Shown one piece after another: positions 8,521 to 17,166 of a DNA stretch of 64,000 bases. The number at the start of each line of letters is the position of its first letter. The first letter of the stretch is position 1. The stretch is from CBDCVD01 sp965224015. Lineage in GTDB: Bacteria; Pseudomonadota; Alphaproteobacteria; Rhizobiales; CBDCVD01. The notes beneath the pieces are model-generated. The model did no database searches. It was given only the letters and a program-made list of their open reading frames with translations, and had not been told where the DNA came from. The stretch spans positions 62,001-126,000 of the forward strand of contig OZ245032.1 in assembly GCA_965224015.1 (NCBI GenBank). Reading direction: 5' to 3'. The position numbers and the translations under genes were made by a program.

Positions 8521-8806
8521 AGATCAGCATGGGTTTCGCTGTACCCATTTGCCATAGGCCGTTCTTACAAAACCCATTGGGTGTTGGTGGCCAATCACGG
8601 GCCAGTAGCGGCGGGCAGGACCGCCGAAGCCGCTCTTCAGAGATGCGTGATACCAAGGGTCCTTGACAAGGGCTCATGTCTTAGATCAACATACGTTTAG
8701 GTGTACCCATAGCAAAATGGGTACACCAGCCGGCGTATCCATAAAGCCCATACCGCTGGTATTACCGCTCACAAAATGGGTACATCTAACGCCAAGCTGA
8801 TTTAAA
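8521..8806. repeat. Cluster of GGGTACA-family pieces around a 103-bp repeat
   Basis: The 8482-8863 gap has no gene. It contains a left-half piece at 8521-8558 (GATCAGCATGGGTTTCGCTG), a perfect hairpin GGTGTACCCA / TGGGTACACC at 8700-8709 and 8718-8727 placed inside a 103-bp-family repeat, and a right-half piece at 8763-8806 ending near CAAGCTGATT. The sdh promoter should lie at the right end of this gap, but I could not pick it confidently. Confidence 0.6.
8650..8762 (+). mobile_element. 103-bp repeat family, modified copy (113 bp)
   Basis: It has the intact left end ATACCAAGGGTCCTTGACAA and right end ATACCGCTGGTAT, but the middle is replaced by a GGGTACA hairpin (8685-8727). This is a chimera of two repeat families. 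Confidence 0.65.
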
Positions 8807-8863
8807 CTGGTGTGCAATACGAGACGCTCAAGCGCACCGGCAAAGATTGAAGGACGTTTTTAG

Positions 8864-9271
8864 ATGGCTTCTGCAGAAATCAAATCCAAACAGCACGTTC
8901 GACCCCTGTCGCCCCACTTGCAGATCTATAAATTGACCTGGACGATGGTGATGTCGATCATGCATCGCATCACCGGCGTTGGCCTTTATATTGGGACTTT
9001 GCTGTTAGCCTGGTGGCTGCTGGCGATCGCGGGGGGCCCGGACACCTATTATACCGCGCAATATTTCTTCGGCTCGATTATCGGGCGGTTCTTGCTGTTT
9101 TGCTACACATGGGCCTTGCTGCATCACATGCTTGGTGGGGTGCGACATTTTATCTGGGATTTCGGTTACGGCTTCAAAGAGCGAGAACGGTTCCTTCTGG
9201 CCAGGATGACCTTGTTTGGCGGCTTGGCAGCAACCGTAATCTTGTGGATTATCGTGTACGCTGTTGGATAA
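8864..9271 (+). CDS. sdhC: Succinate dehydrogenase cytochrome b556 subunit
   Basis: The 135-residue membrane anchor has the SdhC signature RPLSPHLQIYKLTWTMVMS followed by HRITG (residues 34-38). Three membrane helices lie at about 30-52, 65-88 and 108-133. The haem b ligand should be one of the histidines in LLHHMLGGVRH (87, 88 or 95). It anchors the complex in the inner membrane and helps form the ubiquinone site. First gene of sdhCDAB; AAGGA precedes the ATG. Confidence 0.96.
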   Translation: MASAEIKSKQHVRPLSPHLQIYKLTWTMVMSIMHRITGVGLYIGTLLLAWWLLAIAGGPDTYYTAQYFFGSIIGRFLLFCYTWALLHHMLGGVRHFIWDFGYGFKERERFLLARMTLFGGLAATVILWIIVYAVG

Positions 9272-9360
9272 TGCAATTCTGGACAGCCCAGCGGGATTTT
9301 GGTGTATAACGCTGATGCGCGTTATTGGTGTTTCAATATTTTAACGTGAGGAGGCATTCG

Positions 9361-9753
9361 ATGAGTTTACGGACCCCATTGGGCTCTGTTCGCGGCCTTG
9401 GCGCTTCAGGAGGGGGGACGAGGCACTTTTGGCAACAGCGCCTGAGCGCTGCGGCAAACCTGCTGCTTGGCATTGTCGTCATCAGCACCATGATTGCGCT
9501 TGTTAATGCCACCCACCTGGAAGCTGTGGCCATTCTGGGTTCTCCCTTTGTTTCTGCTGCCGTTGTGTTGTTTGTGATTAGCGTGACGGTGCATATGAAG
9601 CTGGGTATGCAGGTTATCATAGAAGACTATGTCCATCACAAGGGATGGAAGCTTGCTCTGTTGACAATCAACATCGCGTTTTGCGCAACAATTGCTATTG
9701 CCTGCGTTCTTGCTATTGTACGTGTTGGCGTTGCGGCACTTTTTTTAGCTTAG
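9361..9753 (+). CDS. sdhD: Succinate dehydrogenase membrane anchor subunit
   Basis: The start is the ATG at 9361, preceded by a strong GAGGAGG; the frame is open 12 codons further up without a site. The protein has 130 residues, three membrane helices, and the family pattern RHFWQQRLSAAANLLL near the N-terminus and VHMKLGMQVIIEDYVH, whose first His is the candidate haem ligand. It lies 89 bases after sdhC and 24 before sdhA. Confidence 0.95.
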   Translation: MSLRTPLGSVRGLGASGGGTRHFWQQRLSAAANLLLGIVVISTMIALVNATHLEAVAILGSPFVSAAVVLFVISVTVHMKLGMQVIIEDYVHHKGWKLALLTINIAFCATIAIACVLAIVRVGVAALFLA

Positions 9754-9777
9754 CTCCTAACAATCCGGACGTAATTC

Positions 9778-11619
9778 ATGGCGAAATCCAAAAAAAAGTC
9801 TCAGCGCTCCAGTTCAGGTAAAACTGTGGCGGCGTATGATGTGATTGATCACGTATTTGATGTGGTCGTGGTTGGCTCTGGGGGGGCTGGCCTGCGTGCC
9901 ACTTTGGGGTGCTCCGAGGCCGGGCTGAAGACGGCCAATATCTCAAAAGTGTTCCCAACCCGCTCCCATACGGTGGCAGCGCAAGGGGGCATTGCGGCCT
10001 CACTTGGTAATATGGGGGAGGACAACTGGCGTTGGCATATGTACGACACGGTCAAGGGCTCCGACTGGCTCGGGGACCAGGACGCGATCGAATATATGTG
10101 CCGCCAGGCGCCAAAAGCGGTCTATGAGCTCGAGCACTACGGGGTACCGTTTTCGCGCACCGAAGACGGGCGCATTTATCAGCGCCCCTTCGGCGGCCAC
10201 ATGATGAACATGGGGGAAGGACCACCGGTGCAACGCACCTGCGCCGCCGCCGACCGTACCGGCCATGCGATGCTTCACACCCTTTATGGCCAGTCCCTGC
10301 GTCACGATGCGCGCTTTTATATTGAATATTTCGCCATTGATCTGATCATGGACGACGATGGTGCCTGTGTGGGGGTGATAGCCCTGTGTCTGGATGACGG
10401 CACGGTGCATCGCTTTCGCGCGCACAAGGTCATTTTGGCAACCGGTGGCTATGGCCGCGCCTATTTTTCGTGCACATCGGCGCACACCTGTACCGGCGAT
10501 GGAAACGCCATGGTGCTGCGCGCCGGATTGCCATTACAGGATTTGGAATTCGTGCAATTTCACCCGACCGGCATCTATGGCGCCGGTTGCTTGATCACGG
10601 AGGGGGTGCGCGGAGAGGGGGGATATCTGACCAATTCGCAAGGGGAGCGTTTTATGGAGCGCTACGCGCCCTCGGCCAAGGACCTGGCCAGCCGCGACGT
10701 GGTATCGCGCTCCATGACCATTGAGATCCGTGAAGGACGCGGGGTTGGTCCTGAGCAGGATCATATATTCTTGCATCTTGATCATCTTGATCCGGATGTT
10801 ATTGCCGAGCGTTTGCCGGGGATTTCCGAATCGGCGAAAATATTTGCCGGCGTGGACGTTACCCGTGAACCAATCCCCGTGCTGCCCACCGTTCACTACA
10901 ACATGGGCGGCATCCCCACCAATTACCACGGCGAGGTCATTGCCCCCTCGAACAAAGACGATAATGCAATCGTGCCCGGGCTTATGGCGGTGGGGGAGGC
11001 GGCTTGCGCCTCAGTGCATGGGGCCAACCGTCTCGGCTCAAACTCGTTGATTGACCTTGTGGTATTTGGCCGTGCGGCGGCCTTGCGCTGCGCGCAAACG
11101 ATGACCCCGGGCAAGGCGCATGCGCGGGTTACCAACGGATCGGACGAGCGTGCCATTGCGCGCCTTGATGCCGCGCGTCACGCCGATGGTGGGACCCCTA
11201 CAGCGGCTTTGCGCCTTTCCATGCAGAAGATCATGCAATCCAATTGCGCGGTCTTTCGCCAGGGAGACATTCTGGAGGAAGGCAGCGCACTGATCAGCCA
11301 GGCCTGGGAGGCAGGCGATGACATTGCCGTGCATGACCGCTCGCTTATTTGGAACTCGGATCTTGTGGAGACTCTTGAATATCAAAATCTCATCCTCCAG
11401 GCGGTGGTTACCATGGAATCAGCGCGCGCGCGCCAAGAGTCCCGCGGAGCCCACGCGCGCGAGGATTACCCCGATCGTGATGATGAAAACTGGATGAAAC
11501 ATACGCTCGCTTATGCCGACGTGGACAAAAAACAATCGCGCATTGCCTACCGAGGTGTGCACAATCACACGCTAAGCGATGATATAGACTATATCAAACC
11601 CGAAGCCAGGGTGTATTGA
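9778..11619 (+). CDS. sdhA: Succinate dehydrogenase flavoprotein subunit
   Basis: The 613-residue catalytic subunit oxidises succinate to fumarate in the TCA cycle. The FAD-binding GSGGAGLRA motif lies at residues 33-41 and the flavinylation site His64 in TRSHTVAAQGG. Substrate-site motifs such as FHPTGIYGAG and the HGANRLGSNSL capping segment are present. The N-terminus is extended by about 20 basic and serine-rich residues (MAKSKKKSQRSSSGK), common in some alphaproteobacteria but longer than in E. coli. It is followed after 46 bases by sdhB. Confidence 0.97.
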   Translation: MAKSKKKSQRSSSGKTVAAYDVIDHVFDVVVVGSGGAGLRATLGCSEAGLKTANISKVFPTRSHTVAAQGGIAASLGNMGEDNWRWHMYDTVKGSDWLGDQDAIEYMCRQAPKAVYELEHYGVPFSRTEDGRIYQRPFGGHMMNMGEGPPVQRTCAAADRTGHAMLHTLYGQSLRHDARFYIEYFAIDLIMDDDGACVGVIALCLDDGTVHRFRAHKVILATGGYGRAYFSCTSAHTCTGDGNAMVLRAGLPLQDLEFVQFHPTGIYGAGCLITEGVRGEGGYLTNSQGERFMERYAPSAKDLASRDVVSRSMTIEIREGRGVGPEQDHIFLHLDHLDPDVIAERLPGISESAKIFAGVDVTREPIPVLPTVHYNMGGIPTNYHGEVIAPSNKDDNAIVPGLMAVGEAACASVHGANRLGSNSLIDLVVFGRAAALRCAQTMTPGKAHARVTNGSDERAIARLDAARHADGGTPTAALRLSMQKIMQSNCAVFRQGDILEEGSALISQAWEAGDDIAVHDRSLIWNSDLVETLEYQNLILQAVVTMESARARQESRGAHAREDYPDRDDENWMKHTLAYADVDKKQSRIAYRGVHNHTLSDDIDYIKPEARVY

Positions 11620-11665
11620 AGCTTCGACGAAAGGCGCAAGCGAGCACGACAGCAAAGGCGATAAT

Positions 11666-12448
11666 ATGGTTGAATTGACGTTACCGAAAAACTCGCGGAT
11701 CAAAGAGGGCAAGGTCTGGGATAGACCGTCAGAAAGCTCAGGCATGGATCGCGAGTTCCGCATATACCGCTGGAACCCGGATGATGGCGATAATCCGGCT
11801 TTGGATACTTTTTATGTCGATCTGGAGGCGTGTGGTCCGATGGTGTTGGACGCGCTTTTGTGGATAAAAAACACCGTTGATCCAACTTTGACGTTGCGTC
11901 GCTCGTGTCGCGAGGGCATTTGCGGTTCCTGTGCCATGAACATCGACGGCACCAACACTTTGGCCTGTACCAAGGGCATCGACGAAATCGACGGGCCGGT
12001 AAAGGTCTATCCGTTGCCCCACTTGCCGGTGGTCAAGGACCTGGTGCCGGATTTGACGAACTTTTATGCCCAGCATCGGGCCATCGAGCCATGGTTGCAG
12101 ACCGTCTCGCCGACGCCGGAAAAAGAATGGCTGCAAACCCACCATGATCGCGAGGATTTGGACGGGCTGTACGAATGCATTCTGTGCGCGTGCTGCTCGA
12201 CCTCTTGTCCCAGCTATTGGTGGAATGCGGATCGGTATTTGGGGCCGGCGGCCCTGTTGCAATCCTATCGCTGGCTCGCCGACAGCCGTGACGAGGCGTC
12301 AGGTGAGCGCCTTGATGATCTGGAGGATCCGTTCCGCCTTTATCGCTGCCATACCATTATGAACTGCACCAACGCCTGCCCCAAGGGACTCAACCCGGCT
12401 AAGGCCATTGCCTCTATCAAAGCCATGATGGTGCACCGACAGGTATAG
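11666..12448 (+). CDS. sdhB: Succinate dehydrogenase iron-sulfur subunit
   Basis: The 260-residue electron-transfer subunit carries [2Fe-2S] ligands Cys81, Cys86, Cys89 and Cys101 (CREGICGSC). The second cluster set is CILCACCSTSCPSYWW at 171-186, and the third CHTIMNCTNACPKG from Cys228 to Cys238, giving the [4Fe-4S] and [3Fe-4S] centres. It passes electrons from SdhA to the quinone site in SdhCD. Last of the sdh genes; a VOC gene starts ten bases after its stop. Confidence 0.97.
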   Translation: MVELTLPKNSRIKEGKVWDRPSESSGMDREFRIYRWNPDDGDNPALDTFYVDLEACGPMVLDALLWIKNTVDPTLTLRRSCREGICGSCAMNIDGTNTLACTKGIDEIDGPVKVYPLPHLPVVKDLVPDLTNFYAQHRAIEPWLQTVSPTPEKEWLQTHHDREDLDGLYECILCACCSTSCPSYWWNADRYLGPAALLQSYRWLADSRDEASGERLDDLEDPFRLYRCHTIMNCTNACPKGLNPAKAIASIKAMMVHRQV

Positions 12449-12458
12449 GGCTTGGGGC

Positions 12459-12845
12459 ATGCTTGATCACGTAGGATTTTCGGTTTTTGATTTTGAAAAG
12501 TCAAAGGCGTTTTATCAAGCGGTTTTGGCACCACTTGGGTATGTGCTGGTGGTTGAGGTGGGCAAGGCGCAAACCGGTGGAGGGGAGCACGCGGGCTTTG
12601 GTCGTGATGGCCGACCACAGTTCTGGATCGGCACAGGAGAGCCTTTGACAAACGGCTTGCACGTGGCTTTTGCAGCACCTGACAGGGCTGCGGTTGATGC
12701 TTTTCATCAGGTTGCCCTCGATATTGGTGCCAGGGATAATGGGGCGCCAGGGGTGCGGGAAATTTATCATCCTCACTATTACGGCGCTTTTGTTATAGAT
12801 CCCGATGGCCACAATATTGAAGCCGTGTGCCATGACGCGCCCTGA
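12459..12845 (+). CDS. VOC (glyoxalase/dioxygenase-fold) family protein
   Basis: The 128-residue protein is a single VOC unit: MLDHVGFSVFDFEKSKAFYQ opens the first beta-alpha-beta module and HPHYYGAFVIDPDGHNIEAV closes the second, with possible metal ligands His4 and the final Glu. The substrate cannot be told; family members include lyases, dioxygenases and resistance proteins. It starts ten bases after sdhB and may be cotranscribed with the sdh operon. Confidence 0.85.
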   Translation: MLDHVGFSVFDFEKSKAFYQAVLAPLGYVLVVEVGKAQTGGGEHAGFGRDGRPQFWIGTGEPLTNGLHVAFAAPDRAAVDAFHQVALDIGARDNGAPGVREIYHPHYYGAFVIDPDGHNIEAVCHDAP

Positions 12846-12896
12846 GGGGGGCATATCATATTTGGTGTGACCGAACGGCCTTTGCCACGCTCTAAA

Positions 12897-13006
12897 CCCT
12901 TGACACACCGCAGCCGCCGGAAAGAAGCAATGATCAGACGAATGGCCACCTATACCCGATGAACTTACCAGGGACAATCTGTTGAAATTACACAGCTAGA
13001 GCGCCG
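12897..13006. repeat. 134-bp hairpin element, right half plus tail
   Basis: Only the right inner arm (12897-12920, ending CGCAGCCGCCGG) and right outer arm (12931-12947, TGATCAGACGAATGGCC) remain, followed by the conserved tail ending GCTAGAGCG. The inner arm has the stem sequence of the 29973 copy, while the outer arm and tail match the 4537 copy, so it is a mosaic. Confidence 0.75.
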
Positions 13007-13127
13007 GGCGTTTAAGTTGCAATAATATGTTCGTGTAAATCCGCTGATTAAGGTTTTGCGTAGGCTCCACCTCCTGACACAGTGAATCATAAATCACACC
13101 AAAGGGAAGTCCAAGAAGGTTCCTATT

Positions 13128-13230
13128 ATACCAAGGGTCTTTAACAATGACTCATGGATTAGCGTCAAAGACGTATGTTATCAAGGCAGTACACCAGTCG
13201 GCGTGTACATAAAGCCAATACCGCTGGTAT
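13128..13230 (+). mobile_element. 103-bp repeat family, full copy
   Basis: Runs from ATACCAAGGGTC to ACCGCTGGTAT, 103 bases, with ends ATACCA / TGGTAT inverted. No coding capacity. The rest of the 12846-13437 gap (13231-13437) is AT-rich and probably holds the promoter of the secretion operon; nothing else was recognised. Confidence 0.8.
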
Positions 13231-13437
13231 TAATCGCCTGATGCTATAAATAAAAGTTAAAGCAAATGCGATGGATCTTGCGCACTGATTTATCATGCTA
13301 ATCGCCTATAAGGAAAGGATAAAGGGAAAAACAATAACGCGAAATTTATTGAAATAGCCGAGAGCGATAGGACCCGACCGGTCCGTAATGCCGCTCTGTT
13401 GAGTACGAGAGTGCGTAATCTGGTGACTGAGCGGGAC

Positions 13438-15606
13438 ATGGCATCCGACGATCATCTCGTGAACTGTCTTCAGTTCATCGCGACCTTTCTGGAGACGCCG
13501 GCCTCGGCAACAAGCCTTCTAGCCGGACTGCCCTTGGAGGACAAAAAACTCTCCCCCCATCTTGTTCCCCGCGCTGCGCAGCAGGTTGGCCTTGATGTGC
13601 GTGTAACCAAAAGGCCTCTGAAAGCGGTCCTGATCGATTCCTTACCCCTTCTTCTTATTTATGACGCCAGACCCCCCGTCGTCATTTTTGCCGTTGAGCG
13701 CGATCGCATTCGCTACTACGATCCCACCACCCAGGCCAATGTCGAGACCGTGCGCGCGTTGCATCAGTTCGAGGGCTATACGAACGCGGTAAGCTTTCAC
13801 AGGAATTACAGCACAAATGACAAGGACGGTCCAAGCCGCTCCGATGTCATTAAAGAGCACTGGTTTTTGAACGTTATTTCAGGTTACTGGCGTAACTATC
13901 TTGCTATTTTTCTGGCAGCGGCGACGATCAATGCTGTCGCACTTTTAACCCCGTTGTATATCATGAACGTCTACGACAGGGTCTTGCCACACAACGCTAC
14001 GGCGACGCTGGCAATACTCTCTGTAGGACTTTTCATCGCTTTTATCTTCGATTTTATTCTCAAATCGGCCCGCGCAGCGGTAATAGATTACACAGGTCGT
14101 CGTTTCAACATAGAGTTTTCTACCGCAATTTTTGACAGAATTCTGAACGCCCGACTGGCAAATAAATACGCCTCCACAGGTTCTTACGTGCGCTGCATGC
14201 AACAATACGAACATTTGAGCGAATTTTTCAATTCAAACACAATATCGTTTTTTACGGATGTGCTCTTTGTCATAGTATTCTTTTACATCATCTACTTTGT
14301 TGGTGGTTCTGTCGTTTACATCCCCGTGATTGGTCTTTGTGCCGTCCTGATGATCGGTGCCATTGTACACTTTCTTCTTGCCCGCAACATCACCAGCGCT
14401 GACGCTGTAAACGCGTCGCGCAGTGCCTTGCTGGTGGAAACCGTCGGCGCGGTGCAAACGCTCAAGAACTTGCGTGCCGAGGGCACGATGCTAAAGCGCT
14501 GGGAGCAAACAGTTCATAGCCTGACGGACTCCCAGCGTCGCGCCCGCTCACTAAGCTCTTTTGCCCTGAACCTGACGCAACTGACGCAACAGCTGGTCAC
14601 CATTGGTGTTGTGGTTTCATCTGTTTATCTCTTTATGGATGGATCTTTGACCATGGGCGCGATTGTCGCGTTGGTGATCTTATCCTCACGCGCCGTTGCG
14701 CCTTTCTCGCAAGTGGTCGGCACGCTGATGCGTGCACGCTATGCGGTTACTGCTTACAGGCTGATTGACGATCTGATGCGCCAGCCTGACGAGCGTCAGA
14801 CCAACCGAGCGGCGAACCGCATTGTTGCAAAGGGGGCACTTGAGCTGCGCGGGGTGACGTTCGCGTATCCTGGCGAAAAGCAAGCCGTGTTGACAGACCT
14901 ATCCCTGAAAGTTGATCCAGGCGAGCGGATTGGCATTATCGGTCGCATTGGATCAGGCAAGACGACACTGGGGCGTTTGTTGTGCGGTCTTTATCGAGTC
15001 AGTGAGGGGATGATACTGGTCGATGGCGTTGATATTGAGCAATATCACCCGCACGAACTCAGACAATCGGTATTTTATGTTGGCCAGGATACGGATATTT
15101 TTCGCGGTACGGTGCGTGAGAATATTCTGCTAGCCGCGCCGAATGCCACGGACGAGCGACTCTTAGCCGCCGCCGAACAATCCGGTGTTGACGATTTTGT
15201 GTCCGTTCATCCCTCCGGTTTTGATATGGATGCGGGAGAGCGGGGCGGCAAGCTCTCCAACGGCCAGCGGCAAGCCATAGCTCTGGCGCGGGCTTTGCTG
15301 GTGCGCCCAAAGGTTCTGTTTCTTGATGAACCCTCCAGTTTTCTTGATATAGCAACGGAGAAAAAGCTTATCGAAAACTTGAAGCTCAGCCTCCAATCGA
15401 AGCAAACGCTGATCGTCGCGACGCACCGCCACAGTATGCTCGATCTGGTTGATCGTCTGATTGTCCTTGATGCTGGCCGGCTCGTTGCTGACGGCCCTCG
15501 TGATGTGGTTTTGGCAAAGCTTGTTGCCGCACAGGAATCGCGAACAAAGGTCAAGGCCGCAAGGCCGGCACGGGTCATCAACGCGCCGCAAGGAGGGTTC
15601 GCGTGA
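13438..15606 (+). CDS. Type I secretion system permease/ATPase (LapB-like)
   Basis: An N-terminal C39-like domain of about 130 residues lacks a recognisable catalytic Cys-His arrangement, so it is probably a non-proteolytic docking domain as in RTX exporters. A six-helix ABC membrane domain follows (from NYLAIFLAAATINAVALLTP), then a nucleotide-binding domain with Walker A GRIGSGKTT, signature LSNGQRQAIALARA and Walker B VLFLDEPSS. The ATG at 13438 gives 722 residues; an in-frame TTG 13 codons upstream is the alternative. The next gene overlaps its stop by four bases. It most likely exports the giant adhesin encoded downstream. Confidence 0.93.
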   Translation: MASDDHLVNCLQFIATFLETPASATSLLAGLPLEDKKLSPHLVPRAAQQVGLDVRVTKRPLKAVLIDSLPLLLIYDARPPVVIFAVERDRIRYYDPTTQANVETVRALHQFEGYTNAVSFHRNYSTNDKDGPSRSDVIKEHWFLNVISGYWRNYLAIFLAAATINAVALLTPLYIMNVYDRVLPHNATATLAILSVGLFIAFIFDFILKSARAAVIDYTGRRFNIEFSTAIFDRILNARLANKYASTGSYVRCMQQYEHLSEFFNSNTISFFTDVLFVIVFFYIIYFVGGSVVYIPVIGLCAVLMIGAIVHFLLARNITSADAVNASRSALLVETVGAVQTLKNLRAEGTMLKRWEQTVHSLTDSQRRARSLSSFALNLTQLTQQLVTIGVVVSSVYLFMDGSLTMGAIVALVILSSRAVAPFSQVVGTLMRARYAVTAYRLIDDLMRQPDERQTNRAANRIVAKGALELRGVTFAYPGEKQAVLTDLSLKVDPGERIGIIGRIGSGKTTLGRLLCGLYRVSEGMILVDGVDIEQYHPHELRQSVFYVGQDTDIFRGTVRENILLAAPNATDERLLAAAEQSGVDDFVSVHPSGFDMDAGERGGKLSNGQRQAIALARALLVRPKVLFLDEPSSFLDIATEKKLIENLKLSLQSKQTLIVATHRHSMLDLVDRLIVLDAGRLVADGPRDVVLAKLVAAQESRTKVKAARPARVINAPQGGFA

Positions 15607-16916
15607 AACTTCAAGACACCACGCCACGGATAGCAAAATGGACCATATACATTGTGGGCCTGTTCTTTTGCGTAAGCCTGGCATGGGCCTCTGTTGCCAG
15701 GATCGACGAGATTACGCGTGGGAGCGGGTCTATTATTCCGGCTGGCAAGAACAAGCGCGTTCAAAACAGTACTCCCGGCGTTGTTAAGGAAATACGGGTG
15801 CGCGAGGGAGAGCAGGTGGTGCCGGGGCAATTGCTTATCCGCCTTGATGATACGGTATCCTCGGCCAGCATGGAGGAAGTGGCCATCAAGGCGGCGGTGC
15901 TGGTGGCCAGAATTGCGCGCCTGAGAATAGAAAAAACCGGGGCTTTCGACAAAGCGTATACGTGTCCTGAGGGTGTTTCGCCGGATATCTGTAGCAATGA
16001 GGCGCAGTTGCTAAGGGCCAGACGGGAAGCGGCGTTGCAACGTGTTGCCGTTAACAAGGAGCGGCTCAGGCAACGGGAGAACGATCTTGTCGAGGCCAGG
16101 GCAAATGCCAAACGTCTTGGCGACAATCTTGTGCTGGCGGAACAGGAACTCAGCAAACTGCATGGGTTACACAGTCGCCAGCTTGTTGCGGAGACCGACT
16201 ACATACGTGCGCGCAGAGATGCACAGGCCATTTCAGGTGAACTTGATGTGGTCAAGCAAGCGACGTCGCGATTGAAGGCGGCTATCAGCGAAGCGCAGCT
16301 GGAAGTCGATGATACGATTATCCAGTTTCAACAACAGGCTGCCGACGAATTGACCACCGCGCTAGCGGAACTTGAATCCATTAAACAGGCGGCAAAACGC
16401 GCCAGGAGCGAGGTCGGCAGGGCCGATATTCGCTCTCCCGTCGAAGGTACAATCAATACGTTGGAAGTCACAACGATTGGTGCCTATCTGGGATCGGGCC
16501 AGGTTGTTGCAGAGATCGTGCCAAAGGGAAGTCGCTTTCTTGTGGAGGCGCGAATTGCTCCCAAGGATATAGCTTTCGTCCGAATTGGCCAGCCGGCCAC
16601 GGTGAAAATTACGGCATATGACTATTCGATCTACGGCGCGCTTAGTGGAATCGTTGAACAGGTGTCGGCTGATAGTATTGTTGACAAGCAAACAAATGAG
16701 ACATTTTACAATGTCTTTATCAGCACCACTCAGCAAATGCTGGAAAAAGATGGAAAACGCTACCAGATCAGGCCGGGGATGATTTGCGATATTGAAATCC
16801 AGACGGGAACGAAAACTGTCTTGTCTTACATTCTCAAGCCGATTGAGAAGACAAGGCGGGAAGCCCTGCCTAACTTGCGTCTTGGGAGTTCCGGTAGAAA
16901 ATCTGATGCCCCCTAG
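15603..16916 (+). CDS. HlyD-family type I secretion periplasmic adaptor
   Basis: The 437-residue membrane-fusion protein has one N-terminal membrane helix (about residues 12-30), a biotinyl-lipoyl-like segment (GSGSIIPAGKNKRVQNSTPG, VVKEIRVREGEQV), a long coiled coil (about 70-270) and the C-terminal beta-barrel region. It starts at GTG 15603, overlapping the ABC gene by GTGA. It bridges the exporter to an outer-membrane TolC-like channel, for which no gene is present here. Its TAG stop (16914-16916) lies within a CTAGAGCGTGTC repeat end. Confidence 0.93.
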   Translation: MKLQDTTPRIAKWTIYIVGLFFCVSLAWASVARIDEITRGSGSIIPAGKNKRVQNSTPGVVKEIRVREGEQVVPGQLLIRLDDTVSSASMEEVAIKAAVLVARIARLRIEKTGAFDKAYTCPEGVSPDICSNEAQLLRARREAALQRVAVNKERLRQRENDLVEARANAKRLGDNLVLAEQELSKLHGLHSRQLVAETDYIRARRDAQAISGELDVVKQATSRLKAAISEAQLEVDDTIIQFQQQAADELTTALAELESIKQAAKRARSEVGRADIRSPVEGTINTLEVTTIGAYLGSGQVVAEIVPKGSRFLVEARIAPKDIAFVRIGQPATVKITAYDYSIYGALSGIVEQVSADSIVDKQTNETFYNVFISTTQQMLEKDGKRYQIRPGMICDIEIQTGTKTVLSYILKPIEKTRREALPNLRLGSSGRKSDAP

Positions 16917-16935
16917 AGCGTGTCATGTCTTAACA
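16913..16935. repeat. CTAGAGCGTGTC repeat terminus at the adaptor stop codon
   Basis: CTAGAGCGTGTCATGTCTTA is the reverse complement, with one difference, of the right end of the 116-bp repeat at 39905-40020. It supplies the TAG stop of the preceding gene. Only the terminus is present. Confidence 0.6.
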
Positions 16936-17166
16936 GAGGTTTTCAGGCGATAATTTAAGAAGGCGATTATATGTTCTCGCCGATCAAACGGTATCTTATG
17001 GAAACGACACAAAAGTAGTAATTTTAAATTCGATTTCATAGTTGATAATATCAGTTAAATATATATATAAAATTTAAAAAAATTGAAGTGCTTCAATAAG
17101 TTAAATTTTATGCCATATATGATAATTTCATAACGTTATTTTGTATATTAAATATGAGAATTCAAT
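16936..17166. promoter_or_regulatory. Very AT-rich leader of the adhesin gene
   Basis: The segment, especially 17020-17166, is dominated by A and T (for example TTAAATATATATATAAAAT), in clear contrast to the GC-richer surroundings. It should hold the adhesin promoter; several TATAAT-like hexamers occur, so no single one is chosen. The ATG at 17167 has only a weak GAGAA ribosome site. Confidence 0.5.
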
